Source: Cellulomonas sp. NS3 (GTDB lineage Bacteria > Actinomycetota > Actinomycetes > Actinomycetales > Cellulomonadaceae). From it: DNA of 64,000 bases. Positions 17,924-26,703 of the stretch are shown here, in pieces. The DNA lies in the NCBI RefSeq assembly GCF_024757985.1, contig NZ_CP103289.1:3534001-3598000 (forward strand), given 5' to 3'. The stretch's first letter is position 1. Every line of letters begins with the position of its first letter. The notes under the pieces were generated by a model that had not been told where the DNA came from, did no database searches, and was given only the letters and a program-made list of their open reading frames with translations. The translations under genes were made by a program, and so were the position numbers.

Positions 17924-19116
17924 CGCAGGGCCTCCGAGTCGGCGGGGACGGACGCGGCGGCGCCGTCGAGGGCGACCGGCCGGCGCCGGGCACGACGCGG
18001 GCCGGGGACACGGCGCTCGTGCAGGTCACGGCACAGCTGCTCGTAGCCGTCGGCCACGCGGTCCCAGTCGTAGGCGTCGGCCCGCACGCGCAGGCCCGCG
18101 GCGCGCGCCGCGGTGCCGGTGGCGTCCCGCTCGGCCTCCTCGACCGCCGTCGCGACCCCGGCCGCGTCCGCGAAGAACCGGCCGTCCGCGCCGAGCACCT
18201 CGCGGTTGAAGCTCACGTCGAACGCCGTGACCGCCGTGCCGGCCCCGATCGCCCGCAGGAGCGAGGGGTTCGTGCCGCCGACCGAGTGGCCGTGCAGGTA
18301 CGTCCGGGCGTGCGCGTACAGCTCGTCGAGCTGGTCCTGGTCCCACACGGGCCCGACGAGGCGCACGCGGCCGTCCGCGAGCTCGCGGACCCGCGCGGTG
18401 TACGCATCGGAGTACGGCGCGCCGCCGACGACGACGAGGGGCAGCGTAGCGCCGCTGCGCACGTAGCCCTCGACGATCAGGTCGACGTGGTTCTCCGGCT
18501 CGAAGCGTGCGACGACGAGGTGGTAGCCGTCGGGCTCGAGGTCCAGCGCGCGGAGCCGCTCGGAGCCGGTGCCGTCGAGCCGCGGGGCGCCGTAGGTCAG
18601 GAGCGTCGTCTCGACGGCGAACGCGTCCCGGTAGTACTGCGCGATGCCCTCGGCGTCGGCGATCAGCGCGTCCGACCAGCGCACCGACAGGCTCTCCGCG
18701 GCGCGGTAGTACCGGCGACCGTTCGGGCCCCACTTGGCGCGCTTCCACTCCAGGCCGTCGACGTGCGTGGCGACGGGGATCCGCGCGGCGCGCACGACGG
18801 GCAGCCACGGGGAGTTGGCGGCGTTGAAGACGATCGCGGCGTCGACCCGGTGCGCCGCGAGGTGCAGCACCGACAGGCCGGTGTGCGAGAGCGTCTCGAG
18901 CGAGCGACGGCGCACCGCGGGCAGGTGCACGAGGCGCATCCCGGCGTAGGTCGGCAGCGCCTCCTCGCCCGTGGACCGGCAGTACACGGTGACCTCGTGC
19001 CCGCGGGCGGCGAGGCGACGACCCACCTCGTCGACGGCCGTCTCGAAGCCGCCGTAGCGCGCCGGGACGCCGCGCGTCCCGACGAGCGCGATCCGCAGGC
19101 CTGCCTCTGCCGTCAC
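17920..19116 (-). CDS. GT4-type glycosyltransferase with DUF1972 N-terminal domain (rhamnosyltransferase-like)
   Basis: A 398-residue GT-B enzyme. The N-terminus IALVGTRGVPARYGGFETAVDE is the DUF1972 signature found in rhamnosyltransferases of polysaccharide loci. The middle has HVDGLEWKRAKWG and the C-terminal donor domain has LHGHSVGGTNPSLLRA, including the conserved acceptor/donor loop before a usual E-x7-E region. The GTG at 19116 is preceded by AGGGGGAG. The gene faces the flippase gene across a 353-bp region with a TCACCCG site, and its stop overlaps the next start. It probably adds an early sugar, often rhamnose in this family, to the lipid-linked repeat unit. Donor identity is not shown. 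Confidence 0.88.
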   Translation of the reverse strand: MTAEAGLRIALVGTRGVPARYGGFETAVDEVGRRLAARGHEVTVYCRSTGEEALPTYAGMRLVHLPAVRRRSLETLSHTGLSVLHLAAHRVDAAIVFNAANSPWLPVVRAARIPVATHVDGLEWKRAKWGPNGRRYYRAAESLSVRWSDALIADAEGIAQYYRDAFAVETTLLTYGAPRLDGTGSERLRALDLEPDGYHLVVARFEPENHVDLIVEGYVRSGATLPLVVVGGAPYSDAYTARVRELADGRVRLVGPVWDQDQLDELYAHARTYLHGHSVGGTNPSLLRAIGAGTAVTAFDVSFNREVLGADGRFFADAAGVATAVEEAERDATGTAARAAGLRVRADAYDWDRVADGYEQLCRDLHERRVPGPRRARRRPVALDGAAASVPADSEALR

Positions 19117-19469
19117 GACACTCCCCCTCGTGCTGCCCCACCTCGGCTGACGCGCAGCCGTCCGGCCCGCGGGTGGCGGGGCGGGCGCGGCCCCGCACCT
19201 GCGGGGTCCGGCTCTGTGGCCGACGGTCGGCCCTCGATCGTCAGCCAAAGAATACGGACGGCACGGGGCGCTCCAGCACGCAAAACGTACTTTTCACCCG
19301 GACGGCCGGGACGACCGCCCGGTGCGCCCGAGTAGATTCGACCCTGCTGGTCGGGGCCGACTGTCGCGCGCCCGTGCGTCGTCGGCACCGGCACCGGCGA
19401 CCTCACCCGGGGGCACACCCCGGCGGTCGGGTCAGCCACCGCCCCCACCGAACGACCGGAGCCGTCGCG
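19117..19469. other. Divergent intergenic region between GT4 and flippase genes (353 bp)
   Basis: No gene is seen. The centre (about 19240-19340) is richer in A+T. A TATTCT -10-like box lies on the minus strand at 19249-19254 facing the GT4 gene. TAGATT at 19333-19338 faces the flippase gene. The TCACCCG element sits between them at 19294-19300, well placed to act on both promoters. Confidence 0.55.
19291..19308. promoter_or_regulatory. TCACCCG element, EPS site 4
   Basis: TTTTCACCCGGACGGCC at 19291-19307 is one of the best matches to the locus-wide consensus TTTCACCCGGWCGGC. It is centred between two opposite -10-like boxes, about 180 bp from the GT4 start and 170 bp from the flippase start. 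Confidence 0.5.
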
Positions 19470-20948
19470 ATGCCATCGTCCGCACCCCCCGCCGCGGGGC
19501 TGGGAGCGCGTGCGGCCCGCGGCGGCGCGGTCACCATGGCCGGCCAGGTGGTGCGGATCGGCATCCAGGTGCTGTCGGTCGTGCTCCTCGCCCGGCTCCT
19601 GGACCCGCACGACTACGGGCTCCTCGCGATGGTGCTCGCGGTGATCGGCGTCGGGGAGATCCTGCGCGACTTCGGCCTGTCCTCGGCGGCCATCCAGGCC
19701 CCCGAGCTCTCGCGCGGCCAGCGGACCAACCTGTTCTGGATCAACACCGCGCTCGGCGCGGTCCTCGCCCTCGCCGTCCTCGCGGGAGCACCGCTCCTCG
19801 CGGCGCTGTACGACGAGCCCGACGTCGTGCCCGTCGCGCGCGCGCTCGCGGTGACCTTCCTGCTCAACGGGATGGCGACGCAGTACCGCGCCGACCTGGT
19901 GCGCCGGATGCGCTTCTCGGCGCTCGCGACGAGCGACCTGGCCGCACCCGCCGCCGCGCTCGCCGTCGGCGTCGCGCTCGCGCTCGCCGGGCAGGGGTAC
20001 TGGGCGCTCGTCGCGCAGCAGGTCACGCAGGCGCTCGTGCTGCTCGTGATGCTCGGCGGCTGGGCGCGCTGGCTCCCGCGGCTGCCGGACCGCTCCGCAC
20101 CGGTGGGTGCGCTGCTCCGGTTCGGGCGCAACCTCGCCGCGACGCAGGTGCTCGGGTACGTCGCGAACAACGCCGACTCCTTCGTGATCGGCCGCCGGTT
20201 CGGCGCGGGCGACCTCGGGTTCTACAACCGCGGGTACCAGCTCCTCACGACGACGCTCAGCCAGCTGCGCGCCCCGACCACGACCGTCGCGCTGCCCGTC
20301 CTGTCGCGGCTCAGCGACGACACCGATCGGTTCGCCCAGTACGTCCGGCGCGGCCAGCAGACCCTCGGCTACACGCTCGTCGTCGGCGTCGCGCTCGTCG
20401 CGGGGGCGGCGGAGCCGGTCGTGCGCGTCGCGCTCGGCGAGCAGTGGCTCGCGACCGCGCCCGTGCTGCGCTTCCTCGCGATCGCCGGCGCGATGCAGAC
20501 GCTCGCGTACGTCGGCTTCTGGGTCTACCTCGCGCGCGGGCTCACCGCGGACCTGTTCCGCTACTCGACGGTCACGGCGGTCGTGAAGATCGCGTGCGTC
20601 GTCGCGGGCAGCACGTGGGGCATCACCGGGGTCGCCGCGGGGATCGCGGTGGCCGCGTCGCTCGAGTGGCCGCTGTCGATCTGGTGGTTGTCCCGGCGCA
20701 CGCCCCTGCCGGCGCGCGCGCTCGTGCTCGGCGCGCTGCGCATCCTCGCCGTGGCGTCCCTCGCGGGTGCGGCCGGGTACGGCGCGACGCTCGCGGTCCA
20801 CGGCTCCCCCGTCGGCCAGCTCGCGCTGGCGACCCTCGGGCTCGCCGTGGTCTACGCGCTCGCGCTCACGGTGCCGCCCGTGCGCCGCGACCTGCAGGCG
20901 GTGCTCGCCGTCGTGCGGACCGCGCTCTCGCGGAGGGCGGGCCGGTGA
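19470..20948 (+). CDS. Wzx-like polysaccharide flippase (MOP superfamily)
   Basis: A 492-residue polytopic protein with about 12-14 hydrophobic helices. The N-terminal LLARLLDPHDYGLLAMVLAVIG and the segment NNADSFVIGRRFGAGDLGFYNRGYQL are characteristic of PST/Wzx family exporters. It would move undecaprenyl-linked repeat units across the membrane for polymerisation. The ATG at 19470 has CGGAG upstream; the longer open frame is not coding-like. The stop overlaps the next GTG by 4 bases. With the Wzy-like protein and BY-kinase it completes a Wzx/Wzy-dependent export set, and no ABC exporter is present in the locus. Confidence 0.9.
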   Translation: MPSSAPPAAGLGARAARGGAVTMAGQVVRIGIQVLSVVLLARLLDPHDYGLLAMVLAVIGVGEILRDFGLSSAAIQAPELSRGQRTNLFWINTALGAVLALAVLAGAPLLAALYDEPDVVPVARALAVTFLLNGMATQYRADLVRRMRFSALATSDLAAPAAALAVGVALALAGQGYWALVAQQVTQALVLLVMLGGWARWLPRLPDRSAPVGALLRFGRNLAATQVLGYVANNADSFVIGRRFGAGDLGFYNRGYQLLTTTLSQLRAPTTTVALPVLSRLSDDTDRFAQYVRRGQQTLGYTLVVGVALVAGAAEPVVRVALGEQWLATAPVLRFLAIAGAMQTLAYVGFWVYLARGLTADLFRYSTVTAVVKIACVVAGSTWGITGVAAGIAVAASLEWPLSIWWLSRRTPLPARALVLGALRILAVASLAGAAGYGATLAVHGSPVGQLALATLGLAVVYALALTVPPVRRDLQAVLAVVRTALSRRAGR

Positions 20949-21943
20949 CCGCGGGCGGCGCGACGCCGGGCGCGACGGACGCCGACCTGCGCGGCGTCGG
21001 GGTCGTCGTCGTGAACTACGGCTCGAGCGACCTGCTGCGCGACAACCTGCCGGACGAGCTCACGGCGAGCGGCGCGCGCGTGCACGTCGTCGACAACTTC
21101 TCGGGCGACGCCGAGCGGCACTCGGTGCGCGCGCTCGCCCGCGCGCGGGGCTGGTCGCTGCTCGAGCTCGACAACGTCGGTTTCGGCGCCGGCATGAACG
21201 CGGGGGCGGCAGCCGCGGTCGCGGCGGGGGCGGACACGCTGCTCCTGCTCAACCCGGACGCCTCGATCCCTGCGGCCGGCCTCGCGGAGCTCGTCGCGAC
21301 GACCCGCGCCGAGCCGCTGACGATGGTCTCGCCCCTGATCGTGCTGCCGAGCGGCCGGCTCCAGTTCCGGGGGTCGCAGGTGCTCGTGCGCGAGGGGCGC
21401 ACGCGCGCCGCCGACGGCAGCGACCCGGGTCTCGAGGGTGCCTGGCTCGCGGGCACCGTCCTCGTGCTGAGCGTGACGCTCTGGGACGCGATCGGCGGCT
21501 TCGACGACGACTACTTCCTGTACTGGGAGGACGTCGACCTGTCCTGGCGGTGCACCGCGGTGGGCGGCCGGCTGCTCGTCGACCCCCGGGTGCGCGCGAC
21601 GCACGACGTCGGCGGCACGCAGGCCACGGCGCACCCGCAGGCGAAGTCGACGACCTACTACTACTGGAACTGCCGCAACCGCCTGCTGTTCGCCGCGCGC
21701 CACCTGGGCCCGCGCGACCGGCTGCGGTGGGCGCTGCGCACCCCCGGGTACGCCGTCGAGGTGCTGCTGCGCGGCGGGCGCCGCCAGCTCGCGCACCCCG
21801 TGGCCCCGGTCGGCGCCGCGCTGCGCGGATCCTTCGCGGGCCTGCGCCTGCTCGTGACCCACCGAAGCCCCCGGCCCCTCGCGGAGCGCGCCACGTCCGG
21901 CGCCGTCTCCGCCGGGCCCGAGACGAGGAGCTCGACACCATGA
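20945..21943 (+). CDS. Family 2 glycosyltransferase (rhamnosyltransferase-like)
   Basis: A 332-residue GT2 enzyme. It has VGVVVVNYGSSDLL at the N-terminus, VHVVDNFSGD, LELDNVGFGAGMNAG, LLLLNPDAS (nucleotide-binding region) and DDDYFLYWEDVDLSWR. The last is the acidic motif typical of rhamnosyl- and related glycosyltransferases of O-antigen loci. The C-terminal part has a YYYWNCRNRLLFAAR amphipathic segment that may touch the membrane. The GTG at 20945 overlaps the flippase stop (GTGA), and its stop overlaps the next ATG. It is in a three-gene coupled unit with the flippase and the CDP-alcohol phosphotransferase. Confidence 0.9.
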   Translation: MTAGGATPGATDADLRGVGVVVVNYGSSDLLRDNLPDELTASGARVHVVDNFSGDAERHSVRALARARGWSLLELDNVGFGAGMNAGAAAAVAAGADTLLLLNPDASIPAAGLAELVATTRAEPLTMVSPLIVLPSGRLQFRGSQVLVREGRTRAADGSDPGLEGAWLAGTVLVLSVTLWDAIGGFDDDYFLYWEDVDLSWRCTAVGGRLLVDPRVRATHDVGGTQATAHPQAKSTTYYYWNCRNRLLFAARHLGPRDRLRWALRTPGYAVEVLLRGGRRQLAHPVAPVGAALRGSFAGLRLLVTHRSPRPLAERATSGAVSAGPETRSSTP

Positions 21944-22725
21944 CATCCCGGCCCCTGGTGGACGGTCCCGCACCCAGCCACCGCGACGTCGTCGCCCGGC
22001 TGGCCGCAGCCCAGAAGAGCAACCGCGGCGCACCGGGGTGGTCGCGCTGGGTCAACCGGCCCGTCGGGCGCCAGCTCGCCGCGTTCGCCTACCGGCGCGG
22101 CATGACCCCGAACCAGGTCACCGCCGCGAGCGCCACCGTGAGCGCGGTCGCGATCGCGCTGCTCGCGACGCTGCGCCCGACGGTCGCGACCGGGGTTCTC
22201 GTCGCCGTCCTCCTGGTCCTGGGCTTCGCGCTCGACGCGGCCGACGGCCAGCTCGCGCGGCTCACGGGGACCGGCAGCCCCGCCGGGGAGTGGCTCGACC
22301 ACGTCGTCGACGCGACCAAGACCGCCCTGATCCACGTCGCGGTGCTCGTCACCTGGTACCGGTTCTTCGACCTGCCCGACGCGCTGCTGCTCGTCCCGCT
22401 CGCGTTCGGCGCCGAGGCGAGCGTCTTCTTCTTCGCGATCATCCTCTCGGAGCAGCTGCGCCGGCGTGGCCGGGCGACGGCCGACGGCGCGGGGTCCCCG
22501 GGCGCCCCGGCTGCGACCCCCGCGTCCGCGGAGCCCGCGCCGGTCCTGCGCTCGGTGCTCGTGCTGCCGGCCGACTACGGCGTGCTGTGCGTGGCGTTCC
22601 TGCTGCTCGGCTTCCACGGCGTGTTCGTCGTCGTCTACGGGCTGCTCATGGCCGCGAACGTCGTGTTCCTGCTCGGCAAGCTCCCGCAGTGGTACCGCGA
22701 GATGCGGGCGCTCCCGGCGGCCTGA
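21940..22725 (+). CDS. CDP-alcohol phosphotransferase family membrane protein
   Basis: A 261-residue membrane enzyme. The full CDP-alcohol phosphotransferase signature D-x2-DG-x2-AR-x8-G-x3-D-x3-D is present at about residues 87-109 (DAADGQLARLTG then GEWLDHVVD). Several hydrophobic helices surround it, and a Pro/Ala-rich loop of about 35 residues splits the helices near residue 180. It would transfer a phospho-alcohol between a CDP-activated donor and an alcohol acceptor. Membership in an EPS unit rather than a phospholipid locus is notable, and the TagD-type nucleotidyltransferase at 4069 could supply a CDP-linked substrate. Both substrates are unknown. The ATG overlaps the preceding stop (ATGA). 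Confidence 0.88.
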   Translation: MTSRPLVDGPAPSHRDVVARLAAAQKSNRGAPGWSRWVNRPVGRQLAAFAYRRGMTPNQVTAASATVSAVAIALLATLRPTVATGVLVAVLLVLGFALDAADGQLARLTGTGSPAGEWLDHVVDATKTALIHVAVLVTWYRFFDLPDALLLVPLAFGAEASVFFFAIILSEQLRRRGRATADGAGSPGAPAATPASAEPAPVLRSVLVLPADYGVLCVAFLLLGFHGVFVVVYGLLMAANVVFLLGKLPQWYREMRALPAA

Positions 22726-22734
22726 GCCGCCGGG

Positions 22735-23910
22735 TCAGGACCCCGGGCGCGCCACCGCCTCGACCGTGTGACCCGTCGCGCCCGCGAGCACCGCGAGCAC
22801 GGCGTCCCCGTAGCGCTCCGCGGTGAACCGCAGGTCCGCCTCGGCGCGACCGGCGGCGGCGAGCGCGTGCGCCCGGGCGGGGTCGTCGAGCAGCGACGCC
22901 ACGGCGTCCGCCAGCGCGGCGGCGTCCCCGGGCGGGACGAGCAGGCCCGTGCGTCCGTCGTCGACCACCTCGGCCAGGCCCTGCACGCGCGTGGCGACGA
23001 CCGGGCGGCGCGCGAGCATCGCCTCGACAGCGGTGTTGCCGAACGGCTCGAGGCGCGACGGGACCAGCACGACGTCGGCGGACGCGAGCTCGGGCCACGT
23101 CGGGTGCACGTACCCGGCGAGCGTCACGCGACCGGCGAGGTCCGGGCGGCCCGCACGCGCACGCAGCTCCTCCTCGAACCACTCGTAGCCCGGGAAGACC
23201 GTGCCGCAGACGGTGAGCGTCACGTCCCGGCCCGCCGCGGTGAGCAGCGCGGTCGCCTCGAGCGCGACGTCGATGCCCTTGCGCGGCGACAGCCGGGCGA
23301 CGAGCGCGAGCCGCGCGGGGTCGCCCGGGGCGCGCTCGCGCAGCGGCGCGGGGCCCTCCGCGGGCCCGGGCATACCGTTGTGCACCACCACGACCGACGT
23401 CGCCAGCCGGGGCACGACGTCGGTCACCGCGTCGCGCGCGGCGGCGCTGTTCGCGATCACGGACCGCGAGAGGAGCAGCGGGGCGGCGAGCGCGCGCCGC
23501 ACCAGCCCGGGGTGCCCGTCCTCCGCCTCGTGCACGTGGCAGACCACCGGCCGGCGGGCGAGGCGCGCGGCGAGCACCCACTCGGGGATCGTCACCGTGT
23601 TGACGTAGACCAGCGCGGGGTCGACTCGGCGCACGAGCCGGCGCAGGCGCACCGTCGCGGCGAGCATCCGCCACGGCAGCCGCACGAGCTGGGCCGGACG
23701 CAGCAGCGCCTTGCGCAGCACGGGGTGGTCCACGACCTCGACGCGCGCGCCGCGCTCCTCGAGCAGCGGGACGAGCGGCCCGGACATCGGCAGGACGACG
23801 ACGACGCGCCACCCGCCGCCGACGGCCGCGGTGATCGTCTCCAGCAGCTGGCGGTCGGAGCCGTACAGGTCCGGGGACGGGTGCGCGACGAGCAGGGTGC
23901 GCGCGCTCAC
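22735..23910 (-). CDS. Family 4 glycosyltransferase
   Basis: A 391-residue GT-B enzyme. The N-terminal domain starts TLLVAHPSPDLYGSDRQLLE, a pattern common in EPS glycosyltransferases. The C-terminal domain has VARLSPRKGIDVALEA and the donor-binding SRLEPFGNTAVEAMLARRPV, with the two glutamates of the E-x7-E motif. The GTG at 23910 overlaps the stop of the acyltransferase gene (GTGA). It ends 9 bp from the convergent CDP-alcohol phosphotransferase gene. It likely adds one of the repeat-unit sugars on the cytoplasmic face; the donor is unknown. Confidence 0.9.
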   Translation of the reverse strand: MSARTLLVAHPSPDLYGSDRQLLETITAAVGGGWRVVVVLPMSGPLVPLLEERGARVEVVDHPVLRKALLRPAQLVRLPWRMLAATVRLRRLVRRVDPALVYVNTVTIPEWVLAARLARRPVVCHVHEAEDGHPGLVRRALAAPLLLSRSVIANSAAARDAVTDVVPRLATSVVVVHNGMPGPAEGPAPLRERAPGDPARLALVARLSPRKGIDVALEATALLTAAGRDVTLTVCGTVFPGYEWFEEELRARAGRPDLAGRVTLAGYVHPTWPELASADVVLVPSRLEPFGNTAVEAMLARRPVVATRVQGLAEVVDDGRTGLLVPPGDAAALADAVASLLDDPARAHALAAAGRAEADLRFTAERYGDAVLAVLAGATGHTVEAVARPGS

Positions 23911-24629
23911 TCCGCGACCTCCGTGCGCGGTGCGCGCGTCTTGAGCAGCCGGGCGGGGACCCCGCCGTAGATGCCGTTCGGCGGGTAGGTGCCGGCCGCG
24001 ACCACGGCACCGGCGGCGACGATGCAGCCGTCGCCGATCTGCGCGCCGTCGAGCACGGTGACCTTGGCCCCGATCCAGCACCCGGCGCCGACCCGGATGC
24101 CGGCGTGGGTCACGCCCTGCTCGCGGATCGGCACGTCGAGCCGGTCGGCGACGTGGTTCTCGGAGTGGAAGCTCACGAAGTTGCCGACGATCGTGTCGTC
24201 GCCGATGGTCACGCCGCCGGCGCACCCGTAGAAACTGTCGGTGCCGAGCCCGACCCGGCGCCCGACCGTCAGCCCGCGGCCGCGCTGGCGCAGGCTCCCG
24301 GTGCACTCGATGCGGGTGCCGCGGCCGACGGTGGTGTGGTCGCCCAGCCGGACGCCGTCGACCGAGAGCGCGTCGACGTAGGCGTCCGCGCCGATCGTGA
24401 CGCCGCGTCCCACGAGGAGGTCGCCCTTGCTGCGGACCCGGGCCCGGGCGCCGACGGAGGGGCGCTCGGAGCGGCCCGGGAAGAGCACGAGACCGCGCAC
24501 CTTCATCGCCACGCGCTCGATCACGACGTGCAGGAGGTACCCCGCGCCGATGCCCTCGTCGATGAGATAACTCTCATCTTTGGCCCGACTGGCGAAACGG
24601 CTGAGTACGGTGGCCACGCGGGCGCTCAT
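23907..24629 (-). CDS. Left-handed beta-helix (hexapeptide) acyltransferase
   Basis: A 240-residue protein of the LbH acyltransferase family. Hexapeptide repeats run from about residue 75 to 225 (RGVTIGADAYV, DHTTVGRGTRI, GVTIGDDTIVGNFV, AGCWIGAKVTVLDGAQIGDGCIVAAGAVV), with a catalytic-type His in SFHSENHVADR. It probably acetylates a sugar of the polymer or a precursor. I chose ATG 24629 because codons further upstream lose the G/C third-position bias. The next gene overlaps by four bases, so acyltransferase and GT4 form a unit. The acyl group and acceptor cannot be read from the sequence. Confidence 0.85.
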   Translation of the reverse strand: MSARVATVLSRFASRAKDESYLIDEGIGAGYLLHVVIERVAMKVRGLVLFPGRSERPSVGARARVRSKGDLLVGRGVTIGADAYVDALSVDGVRLGDHTTVGRGTRIECTGSLRQRGRGLTVGRRVGLGTDSFYGCAGGVTIGDDTIVGNFVSFHSENHVADRLDVPIREQGVTHAGIRVGAGCWIGAKVTVLDGAQIGDGCIVAAGAVVAAGTYPPNGIYGGVPARLLKTRAPRTEVAE

Positions 24630-24960
24630 CGCCCGCACTTCCGCGTTGTTGCGACGTCCATGCGTACACCCTGCCCCAATGTTCGATCCCAACCGAATAG
24701 CCCACGACAGAGTGTGAAACGTGTCACGCATCCGCGACAGGATGTAGCCGGACAGACGTCCGAACGTGCAGGTCGGGCCGCGCGCCGCGCCCGACGGGAG
24801 GCGTCGGAGCTGTCCGCACCGCGTGATCACGGGCCTGTCGGCCGTCACCCGGATGGCCTAGTGTCGTCCGGACGCGGCCGCCCCTGCGGCCCGGAACCCG
24901 CGACTCGACGCGTGATGCGTGCGCCCATTTCGGCTGCACCGAAAGAAAAAGGAGTGTCCC
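24630..24960. other. Intergenic control region before the first beta-helix gene (331 bp)
   Basis: No coding region is seen. It is A+T-richer than the neighbours at 24655-24730. It holds the divergent promoters of the acyltransferase and the beta-helix gene, a TCACCCG site at 24845-24851 and the element GATGGCCTAGTGTC at 24852-24865. The 14-mer recurs with one change upstream of the second beta-helix gene. Confidence 0.55.
24843..24865. promoter_or_regulatory. TCACCCG element, EPS site 5, with GATGGCCTA box
   Basis: CGTCACCCGGATGGCCTAG spans 24843-24861; the core is the same as at the other EPS sites. GATGGCCTA starts 109 bp before the ATG at 24961, almost the same distance (112 bp) as its copy before the paralogue. 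TAGTGT at 24859-24864 could be a -10 box; this is inference. Confidence 0.45.
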
Positions 24961-26388
24961 ATGACGGGTAGACACGTGACCGGAGCGCCCGACCGGCGCT
25001 CGAAGCACCGGCGGCTCGCCCTCACCTCGGTGGGCACGCTCCTGCTGGCGTTCGTGCCGTGGACCGCCTCGCAGGCGTCCACCCCCGCCTCGACCCCCGC
25101 CGGCGCACCTCAGGTCGCCGCGACGACCGCCCCCGCCGCCCCCGCCGTCTCGGCCGTCGCCGCGGCGACCACCGCCCCCACGATCGCCGAGTTCACGCTC
25201 GCGTACGGCGCTGCGCGGACCGTGGCGCTGCCGTCCGCGCCGACGAACGCCACCTCCGTGACCCTCAAGGTGCGCGGCCGGTGGTCCTGGAAGCCGACCC
25301 GCGTCTCGCTGTGCGCCGGGTCGACCGCGACCCAGAGCTGCAAGAGCAACGTGGTCCTCACGACGCCCAAGCAGCGCGAGAAGACCGTGACCGTCACCCT
25401 GCCGCTGTCCGCGGACGCCAAGAACCGGGTCACCCTCTACAACGCCGACGCCAGCGTCCGGCTCCGCGCCGAGGTGCAGTCGTACACCACCCCGCCGCCC
25501 GCGGCCGCCCCGGCACCCGCGCCGGCGCCGACCCCGACCGCCACGGCGAAGCCGGCACCCAAGCCGACCGCGACCGCCACGGCAGCCCCCGCGCCGGCGC
25601 CTGCGACCCCGACCGGACCGGCCACGGCCGCGACCACCGGTGTCCCGTCCGGCACCGCGCTCACCACGCACGCGGGCGACCTCGTCATCACGCAGCCCGG
25701 CACCGTGATCGACGGGCTGGACATCCAGGGCGTCGTGTCCGTCAAGGCGGACAACGTGACGATCAAGCGCTCGATCGTCCGGGGCAAGAAGCTCACCGGG
25801 AACATGGGCCTCATCACCAACGACCTCGGCCGGTACCGCTTCGTGCTCGAGGACAGCGAGCTGCGCCCCAACGAGGCCTCCCCGTACGTCAACGGCATCA
25901 TCGGCAGCAACTTCGAGGTGCGGCGCACCGAGATCTCGCGTGTCATCGACTCGGTGCACATCACCGGCTCGAACGTCCTCGTCGAGGACTCGTGGCTGCA
26001 CGACAACCTCTTCTACGACAAGGACCCGAACCAGGGCGGCGGGCCCAGCCACGCCGACAGCGTGCAGATCCAGGGCGGCTCGAACATCACGTTCCGCCGC
26101 AACACGATCGAGGGCGCGTACTCCTCGGCCTTCCAGACGACCCAGGACCGTGACGTCGTCTCGGGCGTCACGATCCAGGGCAACAAGATCAACGGCGGTG
26201 GCTGCTCGGTGAACGTCGCGATCGGCAGCCGTCCGGCCATCGCCGGGCTCAAGGTCGCCGACAACGTGTTCGGTCTCGACACCCGGGTGCCCGAGTGCGC
26301 GATCATCGCGCCGTCGAGCGTCACGGTCGCGAACACGAACAACACGTACGTCAACGGTGCGGCGGTCAAGGTCTCGCGCGGGTCGTGA
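24961..26388 (+). CDS. Secreted right-handed beta-helix protein, copy 1
   Basis: A 475-residue exported protein. The signal peptide spans about 1-38 (LALTSVGTLLLAFVPWTASQAS). Residues about 75-175 form a small beta-rich module with KVRGRWSWKPTRVSLCAG and two cysteines (CAG and CKSN). A Pro/Thr/Ala linker follows (about 176-215), then a parallel beta-helix domain to the end, with DLVITQPGTVIDGLDIQG, DNVTIKRSIVRGKKL, IDSVHITGSNVLVEDSWLH and HADSVQIQGGSNITFRRNTIEG turns. The fold is that of pectate-lyase-like polysaccharide-active proteins, but no named catalytic motif is recognised. The ATG at 24961 has AAGGAG upstream. It is a tandem paralogue of the next gene, ends at a strong hairpin, and probably acts on or in the EPS matrix. 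Confidence 0.85.
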   Translation: MTGRHVTGAPDRRSKHRRLALTSVGTLLLAFVPWTASQASTPASTPAGAPQVAATTAPAAPAVSAVAAATTAPTIAEFTLAYGAARTVALPSAPTNATSVTLKVRGRWSWKPTRVSLCAGSTATQSCKSNVVLTTPKQREKTVTVTLPLSADAKNRVTLYNADASVRLRAEVQSYTTPPPAAAPAPAPAPTPTATAKPAPKPTATATAAPAPAPATPTGPATAATTGVPSGTALTTHAGDLVITQPGTVIDGLDIQGVVSVKADNVTIKRSIVRGKKLTGNMGLITNDLGRYRFVLEDSELRPNEASPYVNGIIGSNFEVRRTEISRVIDSVHITGSNVLVEDSWLHDNLFYDKDPNQGGGPSHADSVQIQGGSNITFRRNTIEGAYSSAFQTTQDRDVVSGVTIQGNKINGGGCSVNVAIGSRPAIAGLKVADNVFGLDTRVPECAIIAPSSVTVANTNNTYVNGAAVKVSRGS

Positions 26389-26440
26389 GCTCGTAGCACC
26401 CGCAGGACCGCACGGCGGAACCCGCGCGGAGCAGGACCAC

Positions 26441-26474
26441 ACGGCGGGGCAGCCTCTCGGGGCTGCCCCGCCGT
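26441..26474 (+). terminator. Rho-independent-like hairpin after beta-helix copy 1
   Basis: A perfect 14-bp stem, 26441-26454 pairing with 26461-26474, with the 6-base loop TCTCGG and the core GGCGGGGCAG. No T-run follows. The stem core is shared with the terminator after the second copy. Confidence 0.75.
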
Positions 26475-26703
26475 CGTCGTGACACCCGCCGGTCGGGCAG
26501 GACGACAGCCCCAGCCGACGACATGAATTCTCGCGGCGCGCGACCGCGGCGCCCGGGTGGCGCAGATCACACGCGCGAATTCCTCAGCTCCCGCGCACGC
26601 CGACCGAGCGCATTCCCGCGCCGACCGGGCGCACGCCGCATATCCCCCGATCCCGCCCGACTATTCGGGCAGAACGCCCCAAAAAGGCGGCCACATCACG
26701 CTC

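Noticed and set aside
24629-24848. N-terminal extension of the acyltransferase up to 24848
   Set aside because: The extra codons end often in A or T and overlie the A+T-rich promoter region, so they are not coding-like.
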